Below are positions 44,113 through 53,069 of a stretch of 64,000 nt of DNA, piece by piece. Position 1 is the first letter of the stretch; each line of letters opens with the position of its first letter. The DNA is from Lachnospiraceae bacterium. GTDB taxonomy: Bacteria; Bacillota; Clostridia; Lachnospirales; Lachnospiraceae. The translations under genes and the position numbers were made by a program. The notes below the pieces were generated by a model. The model was not told where the DNA came from. It made no database searches and worked only from the letters and a program-made list of their open reading frames with translations. The stretch is from positions 1 to 64,000 of the forward strand of contig JAIKZQ010000040.1 in the NCBI GenBank assembly GCA_024682075.1, read 5' to 3'.

Positions 44113-44833
44113 ATCTTAACCTCCGTTTCATATTGTCAGGGTTGTCTGCCAAATTATCCGTGTAGTACATTCCGTATTTGGAAAAGGATGTCTTATCAAT
44201 ATCGTTCGCTCTCAGAAATCTTATAAGCCACATCGGCAGTGACGAGCTTACCTTAACTTCCAGGATATTCATTCCGTTTTCCAGGATCGGAGTTCCGTAT
44301 ATTCCCTGTCTTAGCGATAGTCCGCTGCTTCTACCGATGATATTCGAATCAAGTGTGATCCTTGTATCCGAATCATCCAGTGGATAGAATGCTTCTCTTC
44401 CATATGACAGGAATACTTTCGGCTTAAGTCCTTCGTAGAAATTCCTGAAGTACTCTATCTCATTTTCAATCTGGGATCCTCCCGGCTGCTTTCCGCCTTC
44501 CGCCAGCCACTCCATCGCTTTGCTCTCCGGAAGGACTATCCTTCTTTTATAGACCACTGATTCATATTTTTTCTTGAGTTCAACAAAAACCTCATCGTCG
44601 CCATTTACCTGTGAATAGCTTCTGATCCTGAGTTTTTCCTTATATACCGGCTTATCCAAAGATGTTCTTATAAGTCTGTAATTATCTGTGTCAAAATATA
44701 TATTCCGAATGATCGTGTGACCGAATCGGTCAATCTTCATCCTGCCATCCATCGCTTTCATAAGTGCATCTCTCTGTCTGTCATCAAGCAGGTATTTGAT
44801 CTCATATCTTTTAAAAACTGTCTGGTAACTCAT
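44105..44833 (-). CDS. VTC-domain polyphosphate polymerase-like protein
   Basis: A 242-residue protein of the VTC/CYTH-like tunnel family. Candidate tunnel residues lie in KRYEIKYLL (9-15), YKEKLRIRSYSQ (64-75), VFVELKKKYESVVYKRR (82-98), a DTRITLDSN motif (156-164), LEVKVSS (191-197) and SFSKYGMYY (216-224), the same order as in yeast Vtc4, which makes polyphosphate from ATP. No membrane segment or SPX domain is present, so DUF4956 may supply the membrane part. GGAGG is ahead of the ATG. It is first in the operon that continues through DUF4956, the beta-helix lipoprotein, the response regulator and the kinase. Confidence 0.88.
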   Translation of the reverse strand: MSYQTVFKRYEIKYLLDDRQRDALMKAMDGRMKIDRFGHTIIRNIYFDTDNYRLIRTSLDKPVYKEKLRIRSYSQVNGDDEVFVELKKKYESVVYKRRIVLPESKAMEWLAEGGKQPGGSQIENEIEYFRNFYEGLKPKVFLSYGREAFYPLDDSDTRITLDSNIIGRSSGLSLRQGIYGTPILENGMNILEVKVSSSLPMWLIRFLRANDIDKTSFSKYGMYYTDNLADNPDNMKRRLRYA

Positions 44834-44858
44834 ATATCTGTCCTCCGTTTCTGATGTC

Positions 44859-44890
44859 AGTATAAAAAGCGAACCTTAACTGAACCTTAA
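44859..44890 (-). promoter_or_regulatory. Promoter of the VTC cluster with 11-bp-spaced direct repeats
   Basis: On the minus strand two identical TTAAGGTTC boxes (44890-44882 and 44879-44871) repeat every 11 bases and are followed 6 bases later by the -10-like TATACT (44864-44859). There is no good -35 box; the repeats occupy its place. OmpR/PhoB-family regulators commonly bind direct repeats of this period, so this is the probable binding site of the response regulator encoded in the operon (inference). Confidence 0.65.
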
Positions 44891-44914
44891 AAACGGTAAT
44901 TTTTTTGAAATAAA

Positions 44915-44944
44915 AAAACGTCTGCCGTTTCTGACAGACGTTTT
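44915..44944 (-). terminator. Terminator of the phosphohexomutase gene
   Basis: AAAACGTCTG/CAGACGTTTT around a 10-base loop; on the minus strand it is followed by TTTTTTTA. It closes pgcA transcription upstream of the VTC-cluster promoter. Confidence 0.8.
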
Positions 44945-45001
44945 GAAAAAATGATGGGCTAAACTGAGGAACATCTCACCGTTCACCAAATATGTTATGT
45001 T

Positions 45002-46747
45002 CTACTCTACTGCTTCTATTATCTTCATGACATCATCTTTTATCATGGCATTTACTGAAAGGGCCTCTTCTCTGGATGACTGTCTCGTATAGAAGTAGAA
45101 TTTTATCTTGGGCTCGGTTCCTGAAGGTCTTATTGCAAACCAAGTATCCGGATCATCAAGGAAAAATCTCAGTGCGTTGGTTCCCGGTATCTTATTATCG
45201 GGATGTCTGATATCCTCTCCTCCATCCTTATAATCGATCAGTCTTACAACCTTTTTACCTGCGATTTCCGAAGGCGGGCAGCTTCTGATGTGTTCCATCA
45301 TCCTTGCTATTCTCTTCGATCCTTCTATGCCCTCGAGAACGAGATTGGGTTCATCCTCGGCATAATATCCGAATTTTTCATACAGGTCCATCAGTACCCT
45401 GTACAGAGTCTTTCCGGATTTCTTCTTATAGTATGCAGCAGCCTCCGCAACAAGCATTCCGGCACTGATCCCGTCCTTATCGCGTATGTCGCCGCATGCG
45501 GCATATCCCACGGATTCCTCATAGCCGAAGAGATATCTCTCTCCGTTCTTCTCAAGATAAGGTATCAGACCGCAGATATTCTTAAATCCCGTAAGGGATT
45601 CATACATCCTGACTCCATAACTTTCCGCCATCACCGAAGACATGGTCGATGTCACTATGGACTTGACCATCGCTCCGTTTTCGGGAAGCCTGCCCGCATC
45701 CTTCATTCCGTCAAGAAGATACCCGACCAGGATATAACCCGTCTGATTGCCGTTAAGAGGCAGATATTCTTCGTTATCCATTAAAAGCTCTATTGCAAAC
45801 CTGTCCGCATCGGGATCGGTTGCCATAAGAAGCTGGGCTCCGACTTTTTTGCCAAGTTCCTCCGACATCCTGAACGCCTTGGGATCCTCGGGGTTAGGAT
45901 ATCCGACAGTCGTAAAGTCCGGATCCGGCTCGCGCTGCTCTTCAACTATATGTACATTTTCAAAACCGCGCTCCTTCATGACCTGCATGAAAGGAATGCT
46001 TCCCGCACCGTTCAGAGGAGTATAGACGATTGGGATCGTAAGGTCGAGTTCATCACCTTCATGAATGGCAAGGCTTTCTATCTTGTCAATGTACTGTCTG
46101 TCATAGTCTTCCGAAAGTATCTCCACAAGCCCTGACGACACAGCCTTCTCATACGCTTTATCAAGTTCGGAATCAAGCATTGTAAGCCCCCTGATCCCTC
46201 CGAAATATTCAACCGCCTCGATGCACTCGGTCATGCCGTCCGCAACAAGCGAACTGACCTGACATCCGTCCTCCCAGTATGCCTTAAAGCCGTTATATTC
46301 CCTGGGATTGTGTGATGCTGTAATGTTGATCCCGCTTATCGTACCAAGCCGTCTTATCATGAAAGCAAGTTCCGGAGTAGGGCGCAGTGAAGGAAATGTA
46401 TAGGCCTTTATGCCGTTTTCAGCCAGTATCACGGCAGTCATTCTGGAAAACTCGGCGGAAAAATATCTGGGATCATGAGCTATGACAACTCCTCTTTTGC
46501 AGCTTTCGGGGCCGGACTTTTTGATATAATCGGCAATGCCCTGCGTGGCACGTCCCACGGTAAAGCGGTTCATACGGTTTGTCCCGACTCCGACCTTGCC
46601 GCGAAGTCCCGCCGTCCCGAATGACAGATCCTTATAAAATCTGTCCTCGAGCTCATTTTCATCCGTGACTTTCATCAATTCATCATAGAGCGGATCATTT
46701 TTTTCAAGACTGTTTTTCCATACCTGAACGTTTTCCGAATATGCCAT
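45002..46747 (-). CDS. pgcA: Phosphoglucomutase/phosphomannomutase
   Basis: A 581-residue alpha-D-phosphohexomutase. The catalytic Ser145 is in TASHNPREYNGFK, the metal-binding loop in ATDPDADRFAIEL, the substrate-binding loop in GYEESVGY, and the phosphate-binding loop in RPSGTEPKIKFY. It interconverts glucose-1- and glucose-6-phosphate, and possibly mannose phosphates, for glycan precursors. GGAGG precedes the ATG. It is a single-gene unit with its own terminator. Confidence 0.93.
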   Translation of the reverse strand: MAYSENVQVWKNSLEKNDPLYDELMKVTDENELEDRFYKDLSFGTAGLRGKVGVGTNRMNRFTVGRATQGIADYIKKSGPESCKRGVVIAHDPRYFSAEFSRMTAVILAENGIKAYTFPSLRPTPELAFMIRRLGTISGINITASHNPREYNGFKAYWEDGCQVSSLVADGMTECIEAVEYFGGIRGLTMLDSELDKAYEKAVSSGLVEILSEDYDRQYIDKIESLAIHEGDELDLTIPIVYTPLNGAGSIPFMQVMKERGFENVHIVEEQREPDPDFTTVGYPNPEDPKAFRMSEELGKKVGAQLLMATDPDADRFAIELLMDNEEYLPLNGNQTGYILVGYLLDGMKDAGRLPENGAMVKSIVTSTMSSVMAESYGVRMYESLTGFKNICGLIPYLEKNGERYLFGYEESVGYAACGDIRDKDGISAGMLVAEAAAYYKKKSGKTLYRVLMDLYEKFGYYAEDEPNLVLEGIEGSKRIARMMEHIRSCPPSEIAGKKVVRLIDYKDGGEDIRHPDNKIPGTNALRFFLDDPDTWFAIRPSGTEPKIKFYFYTRQSSREEALSVNAMIKDDVMKIIEAVE

Positions 46748-46820
46748 AACGCCTCCTGTGAAAAGTACACAAAAAAATGGTCTCGTTACATACTTTATTG
46801 TATCATACTATCCTTATCGG

Positions 46821-46848
46821 TTGACTTGAAACATCCATAATATATAAT
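46821..46848 (+). promoter_or_regulatory. Sigma-A-type promoter of the ABC exporter pair
   Basis: TTGACT (46821-46826), 16-base spacer, TATAAT (46843-46848), about 54 bases before the first ABC start codon. Confidence 0.75.
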
Positions 46849-46901
46849 AAATTAGTCGGGTTTTATACTAATTAAGGTATGTAATCAAGGAACAAAGTAA
46901 C

Positions 46902-48653
46902 ATGAACAGAAGAGTTTTAAGAGAGGTCAGGGAATATAAGATATATGCCATCCTCACTCCGCTTTGCATGATCCTGGAAGTGGCTATGGAAATGGTGGTG
47001 CCCTATCTTATGGCCTCGATAATCGATGAGGGCGTATACAAAGGCAACATGAACCATATAGTCAAGATTGGTCTCTATATGGTGATCGCCGCCGTCATAG
47101 GATTCATAGGCGGAATCCTGGGAGGAAGATACGGTGCACTCGCATCAACCGGCCTTGCCAGGAATCTGAGAAAATCCATGTATGAAAACATCCAGACTTT
47201 CTCCTTCTCTAACATCGACAGATTCTCCGCATCAAGTCTCGTTACCAGACTCACCACCGATGTGACAAACGTGCAGAATGCATTTCAGATGACTCTCAGA
47301 ATGGCCATGCGTGCACCTGCAAGCCTTGTCGTTGCAATGGCAATGGCATTCTACATCAATGCCAGGATTGCAAGGATCTATCTCATAGCCGTAATCCTTC
47401 TCGGGATCGTCATCTTTGCCATCATTTTCTCCGCAACCAGGATATTCAGAGAAGCTTTCCCCAAGTACGACGCACTTAATGAGTCCGTTCAGGAAAACGT
47501 CTCCGCAATACGCGTCGTCAAGTCATACGTCAGAGAAACCGAGCAGATCGGACAGTTTCAGAGAGCTTCACGTGCGATATATGACATATTTGTGAAAGCA
47601 GAGAAAAAAGTGGCTCTCAACGGTCCCGTCATGCAGCTTACTGTCTACAGCTGCATCCTTCTCATAAGCTGGATCGGTGCACAGATGATCAGTGTAGAGG
47701 AACTGACAACCGGTGAGCTGATGAGCCTTCTGGCCTACTGCATGAACATACTCATGAGCCTCATGATGCTGTCAATGATCTTCGTCATGCTCACGATGAG
47801 TGCAGCAAGCGGCGAGCGTATCGCAGAGGTCCTCGATGAGGAAACAGACCTTAAGAATCCCGCAGATCCCGTCATGGAAGTAAAGGACGGTTCCGTTGTT
47901 TTCGAAAATGTCTCATTTGCCTATAATTTCGACAAGGGCGGAAAACCTGTCCTTGAAAACATCAACCTGGATATAAAGTCCGGTGAGACCATAGGCATCA
48001 TGGGTGCTACGGGCTCATCCAAGTCGACACTGGTCAGCCTGATAAGCCGCCTTTATGACGTAAATGAAGGTTCCGTACGGGTCGGCGGCATAGATGTAAG
48101 GGATTATGACCTGGAAACACTCAGGAACGCTGTGTCCGTGGTGCTTCAGAAAAACCAGCTCTTCTCCGGCACCATACTGGATAACCTCCGCTGGGGCAAG
48201 AAAGATGCAACCGAAGAGGAATGCAGGAAAGCCTGTCGGATGGCGTGTGCCGATGAATTCATCAGCAAGATGACCGACGGATACAATACCTATATCGAGC
48301 AGGGGGGCACAAATGTATCGGGCGGTCAGAAACAGCGTCTGTGCATAGCCAGGGCTCTTCTGAAAAGTCCAAGGATACTCATCCTCGATGACTCCACAAG
48401 TGCCGTTGACACTGCTACAGATGCCAGGATAAGAAAAGCCTTCAGGACAGAGATCCCGGGTGTGACCAAATTCATCATCGCTCAGAGAATATCCAGCATA
48501 CAGGATGCCGACAGGATAATAGTCCTCGATAACGGACATATAGACGGCATCGGAACCCATGAAGAATTACTGAAAACTAACGAGATCTACAGAGAAGTAT
48601 ACGAATCCCAGACCGGCGGGTCCGGGGACTTCGATGAAACGGAGGTGGACTAA
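46902..48653 (+). CDS. ABC exporter subunit with degenerate ATP site (heterodimer half 1)
   Basis: A 583-residue type IV ABC exporter half: six membrane helices (residues about 15-305) fused to a nucleotide-binding domain (about 335-575). The P-loop reads GATGSSKST (368-376), with Ser in place of the usual Gly before Lys. The signature is NVSGGQKQR, but the Walker B region ends ILILDDSTSAVD, with Asp in place of the catalytic Glu. This degenerate pattern is typical of one half of heterodimeric exporters such as BmrCD or TM287/288. The next gene supplies the intact Glu. Substrate unknown. Confidence 0.9.
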   Translation: MNRRVLREVREYKIYAILTPLCMILEVAMEMVVPYLMASIIDEGVYKGNMNHIVKIGLYMVIAAVIGFIGGILGGRYGALASTGLARNLRKSMYENIQTFSFSNIDRFSASSLVTRLTTDVTNVQNAFQMTLRMAMRAPASLVVAMAMAFYINARIARIYLIAVILLGIVIFAIIFSATRIFREAFPKYDALNESVQENVSAIRVVKSYVRETEQIGQFQRASRAIYDIFVKAEKKVALNGPVMQLTVYSCILLISWIGAQMISVEELTTGELMSLLAYCMNILMSLMMLSMIFVMLTMSAASGERIAEVLDEETDLKNPADPVMEVKDGSVVFENVSFAYNFDKGGKPVLENINLDIKSGETIGIMGATGSSKSTLVSLISRLYDVNEGSVRVGGIDVRDYDLETLRNAVSVVLQKNQLFSGTILDNLRWGKKDATEEECRKACRMACADEFISKMTDGYNTYIEQGGTNVSGGQKQRLCIARALLKSPRILILDDSTSAVDTATDARIRKAFRTEIPGVTKFIIAQRISSIQDADRIIVLDNGHIDGIGTHEELLKTNEIYREVYESQTGGSGDFDETEVD

Positions 48654-50555
48654 ATGCCGGGACCTGGACCGCATTCACTCGGAAGGCCGGGGCCTAAGCC
48701 CAAAAACCCCGGTAAGATGTTCAAGCGCATAATGGGATATGTAATGAAGGACTATGCCGTTCACTACATAATAGTGATAGTGTGCATAATCCTGTCGGTT
48801 CTGTGCTCATTGCAGGGAACTCTCTTCCTTAAGGAACTTATCGACGAATATATCAATCCTTTCATATTGGAGGGCGGAGAATTCAATTCGGGCCCTCTCG
48901 CCCATGCCATTGCAAGGGTTGCCGTTTTCTATGCCATCGGAGTCATAGCAAGCTTCGTTCAGCAAAGGCTGATGATAGTGGTGACACAGGGCACGATGCA
49001 GTCGATGAGGAACGATCTTTTCGAGAAGATGGAAAAGCTCCCCATCAGGTATTTTGATACCCATACTCATGGCGACATAATGTCGATCTACACAAACGAC
49101 ATAGACACCATGAGACAGATGATCTCGATGAGCATCCCCCAGTGCTTCAATTCAGCGATAACAATCGTTTCTGTATTGACATCCATGATAGTATTAAGTC
49201 CCTGGATGACTTTGGTAACAATTGTTATGGTTTTTGTAATGCTGGGCTGCACGGGCTTTGCTGCCAAGAACAGCGGAAAGCACTTCGTCAGACAGCAGAA
49301 ACAGCTCGGCACCGTGAACGGATATATCGAGGAGATGATCACCGGCCAGAAAGTCATCAAGGTATTCTGCCATGAAGAGGCAGGCATGGAGAAATTCGGG
49401 GAGCTCAACGATGAACTCTTCGATGCCGCTTCCAAGGCTAACACTTATGCAAATGCTCTCGGCCCCATCAATGCACAGCTTGGCAATCTCAGCTATGTGC
49501 TGTGTGCAATAACAGGTGGTTTGCTTGCTATCAATCACATTGTCACGGTAGGTTCCGTCGCTTCTTTCCTCACACTGAACAAGAGCTTCAACATGCCTAT
49601 TTCCCAGGTGGCCCAGCAGTTCAACTCGATCATCATGGCAATGGCAGGTGCTGAGAGGATCTTCAGCCTGATGGATGAGACTCCCGAGGTCGACGAAGGA
49701 TATGTCAATCTGGTCAATGTCAAAAAGGGGCAGGGCGGAAATCTCGAGGAAACTCCCGAAAGAACCGGCATGTGGGCATGGAAACATTATCACAAGGCTT
49801 CCGATACCACCGAATACAAACCACTTCAGGGAAATGTGGTCTTCGACGGCGTGGACTTCGGCTATACTGATGACAAGATGGTACTTCATGACATAAGACT
49901 TGAAGCCAAGCCCGGCCAGAAGATAGCCTTCGTCGGATCTACCGGTGCAGGCAAGACGACCATAACCAATCTGATCAACCGCTTCTATGACATCCAGGAC
50001 GGCAAGATCAGATACGATGGCATCAATGTAAATAAGATCGCCAAGGCAGATCTTCGAAGATCACTCGGAATGGTACTTCAGGAAACCTGTCTGTTCACCG
50101 GAACGATTGCAGATAACATACGTTTTGGAAAACTTGATGCAACCGATGAAGAAGTTGTGGCCGCAGCAAAGCTGGCCAATGCCGATGAATTCATCTCAAA
50201 GCTTCCCGAAGGGTATGATACAATGCTCACCGGCAACGGAGCCAGCCTGTCACAGGGACAGCGTCAGCTCCTTGCGATCGCGAGAGCTGCGATTGCAGAT
50301 CCTCCCGTCCTCATCCTGGATGAAGCTACCAGTTCGATCGATACCAGGACCGAGCGCATAGTCCAGGAGGGAATGGACAAGCTGATGCACGGAAGGACCT
50401 CCTTTGTCATAGCACACAGACTATCAACAGTCAGAAACGCCGACTGCATAATGGTCCTTGAGCAGGGCAGGATCGTCGAAAGCGGTACCCATGATCAGCT
50501 CATAAACCTTAAAGGCCGCTACTATACGCTTTATACCGGCAATTCAATAGCATAA
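48654..50555 (+). CDS. ABC exporter subunit with catalytic Walker B Glu (heterodimer half 2)
   Basis: A 633-residue ABC exporter half. It has an N-terminal Pro/Gly-rich extension (PGPGPHSLGRPGPKPKNPGK), six membrane helices, a longer linker than half 1 (NLEETPERTGMWAWKHYHKA) and a nucleotide-binding domain. The P-loop GSTGAGKTT, the LSQGQRQ signature and the intact VLILDEATSSID are present, so this subunit hydrolyses ATP at the canonical site. It starts directly after the stop of half 1 and GGAGG lies just ahead. Confidence 0.92.
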   Translation: MPGPGPHSLGRPGPKPKNPGKMFKRIMGYVMKDYAVHYIIVIVCIILSVLCSLQGTLFLKELIDEYINPFILEGGEFNSGPLAHAIARVAVFYAIGVIASFVQQRLMIVVTQGTMQSMRNDLFEKMEKLPIRYFDTHTHGDIMSIYTNDIDTMRQMISMSIPQCFNSAITIVSVLTSMIVLSPWMTLVTIVMVFVMLGCTGFAAKNSGKHFVRQQKQLGTVNGYIEEMITGQKVIKVFCHEEAGMEKFGELNDELFDAASKANTYANALGPINAQLGNLSYVLCAITGGLLAINHIVTVGSVASFLTLNKSFNMPISQVAQQFNSIIMAMAGAERIFSLMDETPEVDEGYVNLVNVKKGQGGNLEETPERTGMWAWKHYHKASDTTEYKPLQGNVVFDGVDFGYTDDKMVLHDIRLEAKPGQKIAFVGSTGAGKTTITNLINRFYDIQDGKIRYDGINVNKIAKADLRRSLGMVLQETCLFTGTIADNIRFGKLDATDEEVVAAAKLANADEFISKLPEGYDTMLTGNGASLSQGQRQLLAIARAAIADPPVLILDEATSSIDTRTERIVQEGMDKLMHGRTSFVIAHRLSTVRNADCIMVLEQGRIVESGTHDQLINLKGRYYTLYTGNSIA

Positions 50556-50599
50556 CCAACGTTTTTATAACAAATATTATTGTTTGAGGAGGGTATCAA

Positions 50600-52171
50600 A
50601 TGTACGACAAAGAGACAGGTACCATATGGCTCGGAAAGAGCGGAGACAAGAAGGTATGCATCTACCCCAGGATGGCAAACCGCCACGGAATGATCTGCGG
50701 TGCAACCGGAACGGGCAAGACGATCACCCTTAAGGTCCTCGCCGAATCATTCTCTGACATGGGAGTTCCGGTTTTCCTCGCTGACGTCAAGGGAGACCTT
50801 GCGGGATTCTGTGTCCCGGGCAAGGACTCGGAGGACATGCAAAACAGGATCAAGCGATTCGGGCTTGACGAAGCAGGATTTACCTATGACTCATACCCTG
50901 CCAATTTCTGGGATCTTTATAAGGAAAAAGGAATGCCTTTGAGAACTACGGTTTCCGAGATGGGACCTCTTCTGCTTTCAAGGATCCTTGACATCAACGA
51001 TACACAGACCGATGTTCTTTCCATAGTTTTCAAGCTTGCCGACGACAATGACATGCTCCTCATAGATACCAAGGATCTCAAGGCCATGCTCACTTATGTT
51101 GCCGAGCACAACAAGGAATATGCTTCCCAGTACGGAAACATCGCAAAGGCAAGTGTCAACGCCATCATCAGGGCCATAGTAGCTCTGGAGGGAGAAGGCG
51201 CAGATCAGTTCTTCGGTGAGCCCGCCCTGTCCATCTCGGACTGGTTCCTCCAGAACTCCGGAAAAGGAACCATACAGGTTCTTGACTGCCAGAAGCTGAT
51301 CCATCATCCCAATATGTACGCCACCTTCCTTCTCTGGATGCTGAGTGAATTATTCGAGACTCTTCCCGAGGTTGGCGATCCTGAAAAGCCCAAGATGGTA
51401 TTCTTCTTTGATGAAGCACACATGTTATTTGACAGTGCTCCCAAAGCTCTCATGAATAAGATCGAGCAGGTTGTAAAGCTTGTAAGATCCAAGGGTGTCG
51501 GCGTATACTTTGTGACCCAGAATCCCAGGGACATCCCCGATCCGATACTGGCTCAGCTGGGCAACAAGATCGAACATGCCCTTCACGCTTATACTCCTTC
51601 CGAGCAAAAGAGTGCCAAGGCAGCTGCCATGTCCTTCAGGGAAAACCCCGAGTTCGACACATATGATACTCTCCTGTCTCTCGGAACCGGCGAAGCACTT
51701 GTATCCGTTCTGGATGAAAAAGGAGTCCCGACCGTTGTCGAGAAAACCTCCATCCTTCCTCCCCAGTCCCTGATGGGTGCGATCGACGACAGGACCAGGG
51801 AAGATGAGATCAAGTCAGGAATGCTCTTCTCAAGATACAACGACTACTTCGACAGGGATTCCGCTTATGAATTCCTTCAGAGAAACCAGACTCTGACCGA
51901 AGGTGAAACTCCTGCGGAAGCAGTAACGGCTGCCGCACCCGCAGAAAGCGCATCCGATAAGAAGAAAAAAGAGAAAGTCGATAAGACTTCAATGAGCTAC
52001 AAGACCCAGAGAGCTGCCCAGAATGTCGCCAAGACCGCTTCCGGAACCGTTGGCAGAGAAGTCGGCAAGACTGTCGGAGGAGCAATAGGCGGAAGATTCG
52101 GAAAGACGCTTGGCGGAAATATCGGATCCAGCATCGGAAGAAATTTCCTGGGTGTCTTCTTCAAATCCTGA
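50600..52171 (+). CDS. HerA-like/DUF853 P-loop ATPase
   Basis: A 523-residue ATPase of the HerA/FtsK-like superfamily (DUF853). Walker A GATGTGKTITL lies at residues 34-44, Walker B-like VFFFDEAHMLFD near 270-285, and the arginine-finger candidate region YFVTQNPRDIPDPILAQLGN near 300-320. The C-terminal tail is Gly-rich and repetitive (GREVGKTVGGAIGGRFGKTL, ending in GGNIGSSIGRNFLGVF). It probably acts on DNA, but bacterial DUF853 proteins have no firm role. GAGGAGG is ahead of the ATG. It may be cotranscribed with the exporter; a terminator follows. Confidence 0.88.
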   Translation: MYDKETGTIWLGKSGDKKVCIYPRMANRHGMICGATGTGKTITLKVLAESFSDMGVPVFLADVKGDLAGFCVPGKDSEDMQNRIKRFGLDEAGFTYDSYPANFWDLYKEKGMPLRTTVSEMGPLLLSRILDINDTQTDVLSIVFKLADDNDMLLIDTKDLKAMLTYVAEHNKEYASQYGNIAKASVNAIIRAIVALEGEGADQFFGEPALSISDWFLQNSGKGTIQVLDCQKLIHHPNMYATFLLWMLSELFETLPEVGDPEKPKMVFFFDEAHMLFDSAPKALMNKIEQVVKLVRSKGVGVYFVTQNPRDIPDPILAQLGNKIEHALHAYTPSEQKSAKAAAMSFRENPEFDTYDTLLSLGTGEALVSVLDEKGVPTVVEKTSILPPQSLMGAIDDRTREDEIKSGMLFSRYNDYFDRDSAYEFLQRNQTLTEGETPAEAVTAAAPAESASDKKKKEKVDKTSMSYKTQRAAQNVAKTASGTVGREVGKTVGGAIGGRFGKTLGGNIGSSIGRNFLGVFFKS

Positions 52172-52220
52172 TCATAAAAGCATTAAATAACTTTTGTTCT
52201 TCACAAGTCAGATACCTTTA

Positions 52221-52248
52221 TGCCTCATGAGATTTTCTCATGAGGCAT
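52221..52248 (+). terminator. Terminator of the HerA-like gene
   Basis: ATGCCTCATGAGA/TCTCATGAGGCAT with a short loop and TTTTTATTTT behind it, 50 bases after the stop. Confidence 0.85.
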
Positions 52249-52484
52249 TTTTATTTTGCTCTCAGATCATGATCTTAAACCCGGTAAAAAAGATAACAGC
52301 TCTCAATAAACGATCATCACCTGAAGAAAAAGAACAAAAAAGTCCTTCAAACAGCGTTTATGACACTCACGTCAGGCTACATAAAATTGTATTATAAGTG
52401 CAAATTTTATTTGCAACCATATAATATTTTGCAAGAAAATCCTCTATTTTTCTACTGACATTTCCACTTTATGACACAGACGTC

Positions 52485-52888
52485 TGTGGAAAAATCAAAG
52501 TTTTGCCTTAAAATACGCGAAAAAGTTATCCACAATCACTGACATCAAAAAAAGTAACATCAATGTCATCATTTTATTTTTGTATACAAAACGCTGATTA
52601 TAAAACTCTTTCGTCAGATTTTACTCTCGTGCCCCTCCCTTTTTAAATACATGTGCTATTTTATAGACCGGCGAATTTTCGCCTTTCCCTGATCCTGTTT
52701 ATCTCTCCCTTTTCCCTGTGTTATTTTCATGATTTTTTCCGAAATTCTTCCTGCCGGATCATTTCTTCAACCGAACCTTTTTACCAAATTCACCTTCCGG
52801 GTATTTTTTTCCACACCGGTTCCATCCGTTAACTCATCTCTCCAAACCGTTTGGCGCCACCTTCATTTACTCCAAAGCAATTTCCACA
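52485..52888. other. Cluster of DnaA-box-like sites in an AT-rich noncoding stretch
   Basis: Within the roughly 820-base gap from 52249 to 53069 there are four DnaA-box-like nonamers: TTTTCCACA on the minus strand (52485-52493), a perfect TTATCCACA (52526-52534), TTTTCCACA (52807-52815) and ATTTCCACA (52880-52888). The surrounding sequence is AT rich, and the plus strand from about 52620 to 52960 is strongly pyrimidine biased. No convincing gene, RNA or repeat was otherwise found in the gap. It is not flanked by dnaA, dnaN or rpmH, so calling it an origin is unsupported. Confidence 0.5.
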
Positions 52889-53069
52889 CACGTGTTATTA
52901 AATTTTTATCCCAAAACTTGATCCTGCCGTTTCCGGATCCCCCCATGACGGCATATGAAATATTAACCAATTATTTTGCTTATTTTTTCACTTTCAAAAC
53001 AGCGTGGTTTATATTAAAATTAATCTACGCCCTTAAAGGCGAATAATCATTGCTGAAAGGAGCCAGCGC

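Noticed and set aside
47884..47895. GGACGGTTCCG as a further repeat-family copy
   Set aside because: It lies in the ABC coding sequence, lacks the flanking palindrome and is explained by codons.
49194..49889. 231-codon minus-strand open frame
   Set aside because: Antisense to the second ABC subunit; no family or start support.
52485..52888. Main chromosomal origin (oriC)
   Set aside because: Four DnaA-like sites are present, but dnaA, dnaN, rpmH and similar neighbours are missing and gene direction does not switch here; kept only as a DnaA-box cluster.
52729..53046. 105-codon plus-strand open frame in the gene-free stretch
   Set aside because: No ribosome binding site, atypical composition driven by the pyrimidine-rich tract, and no recognisable domain.
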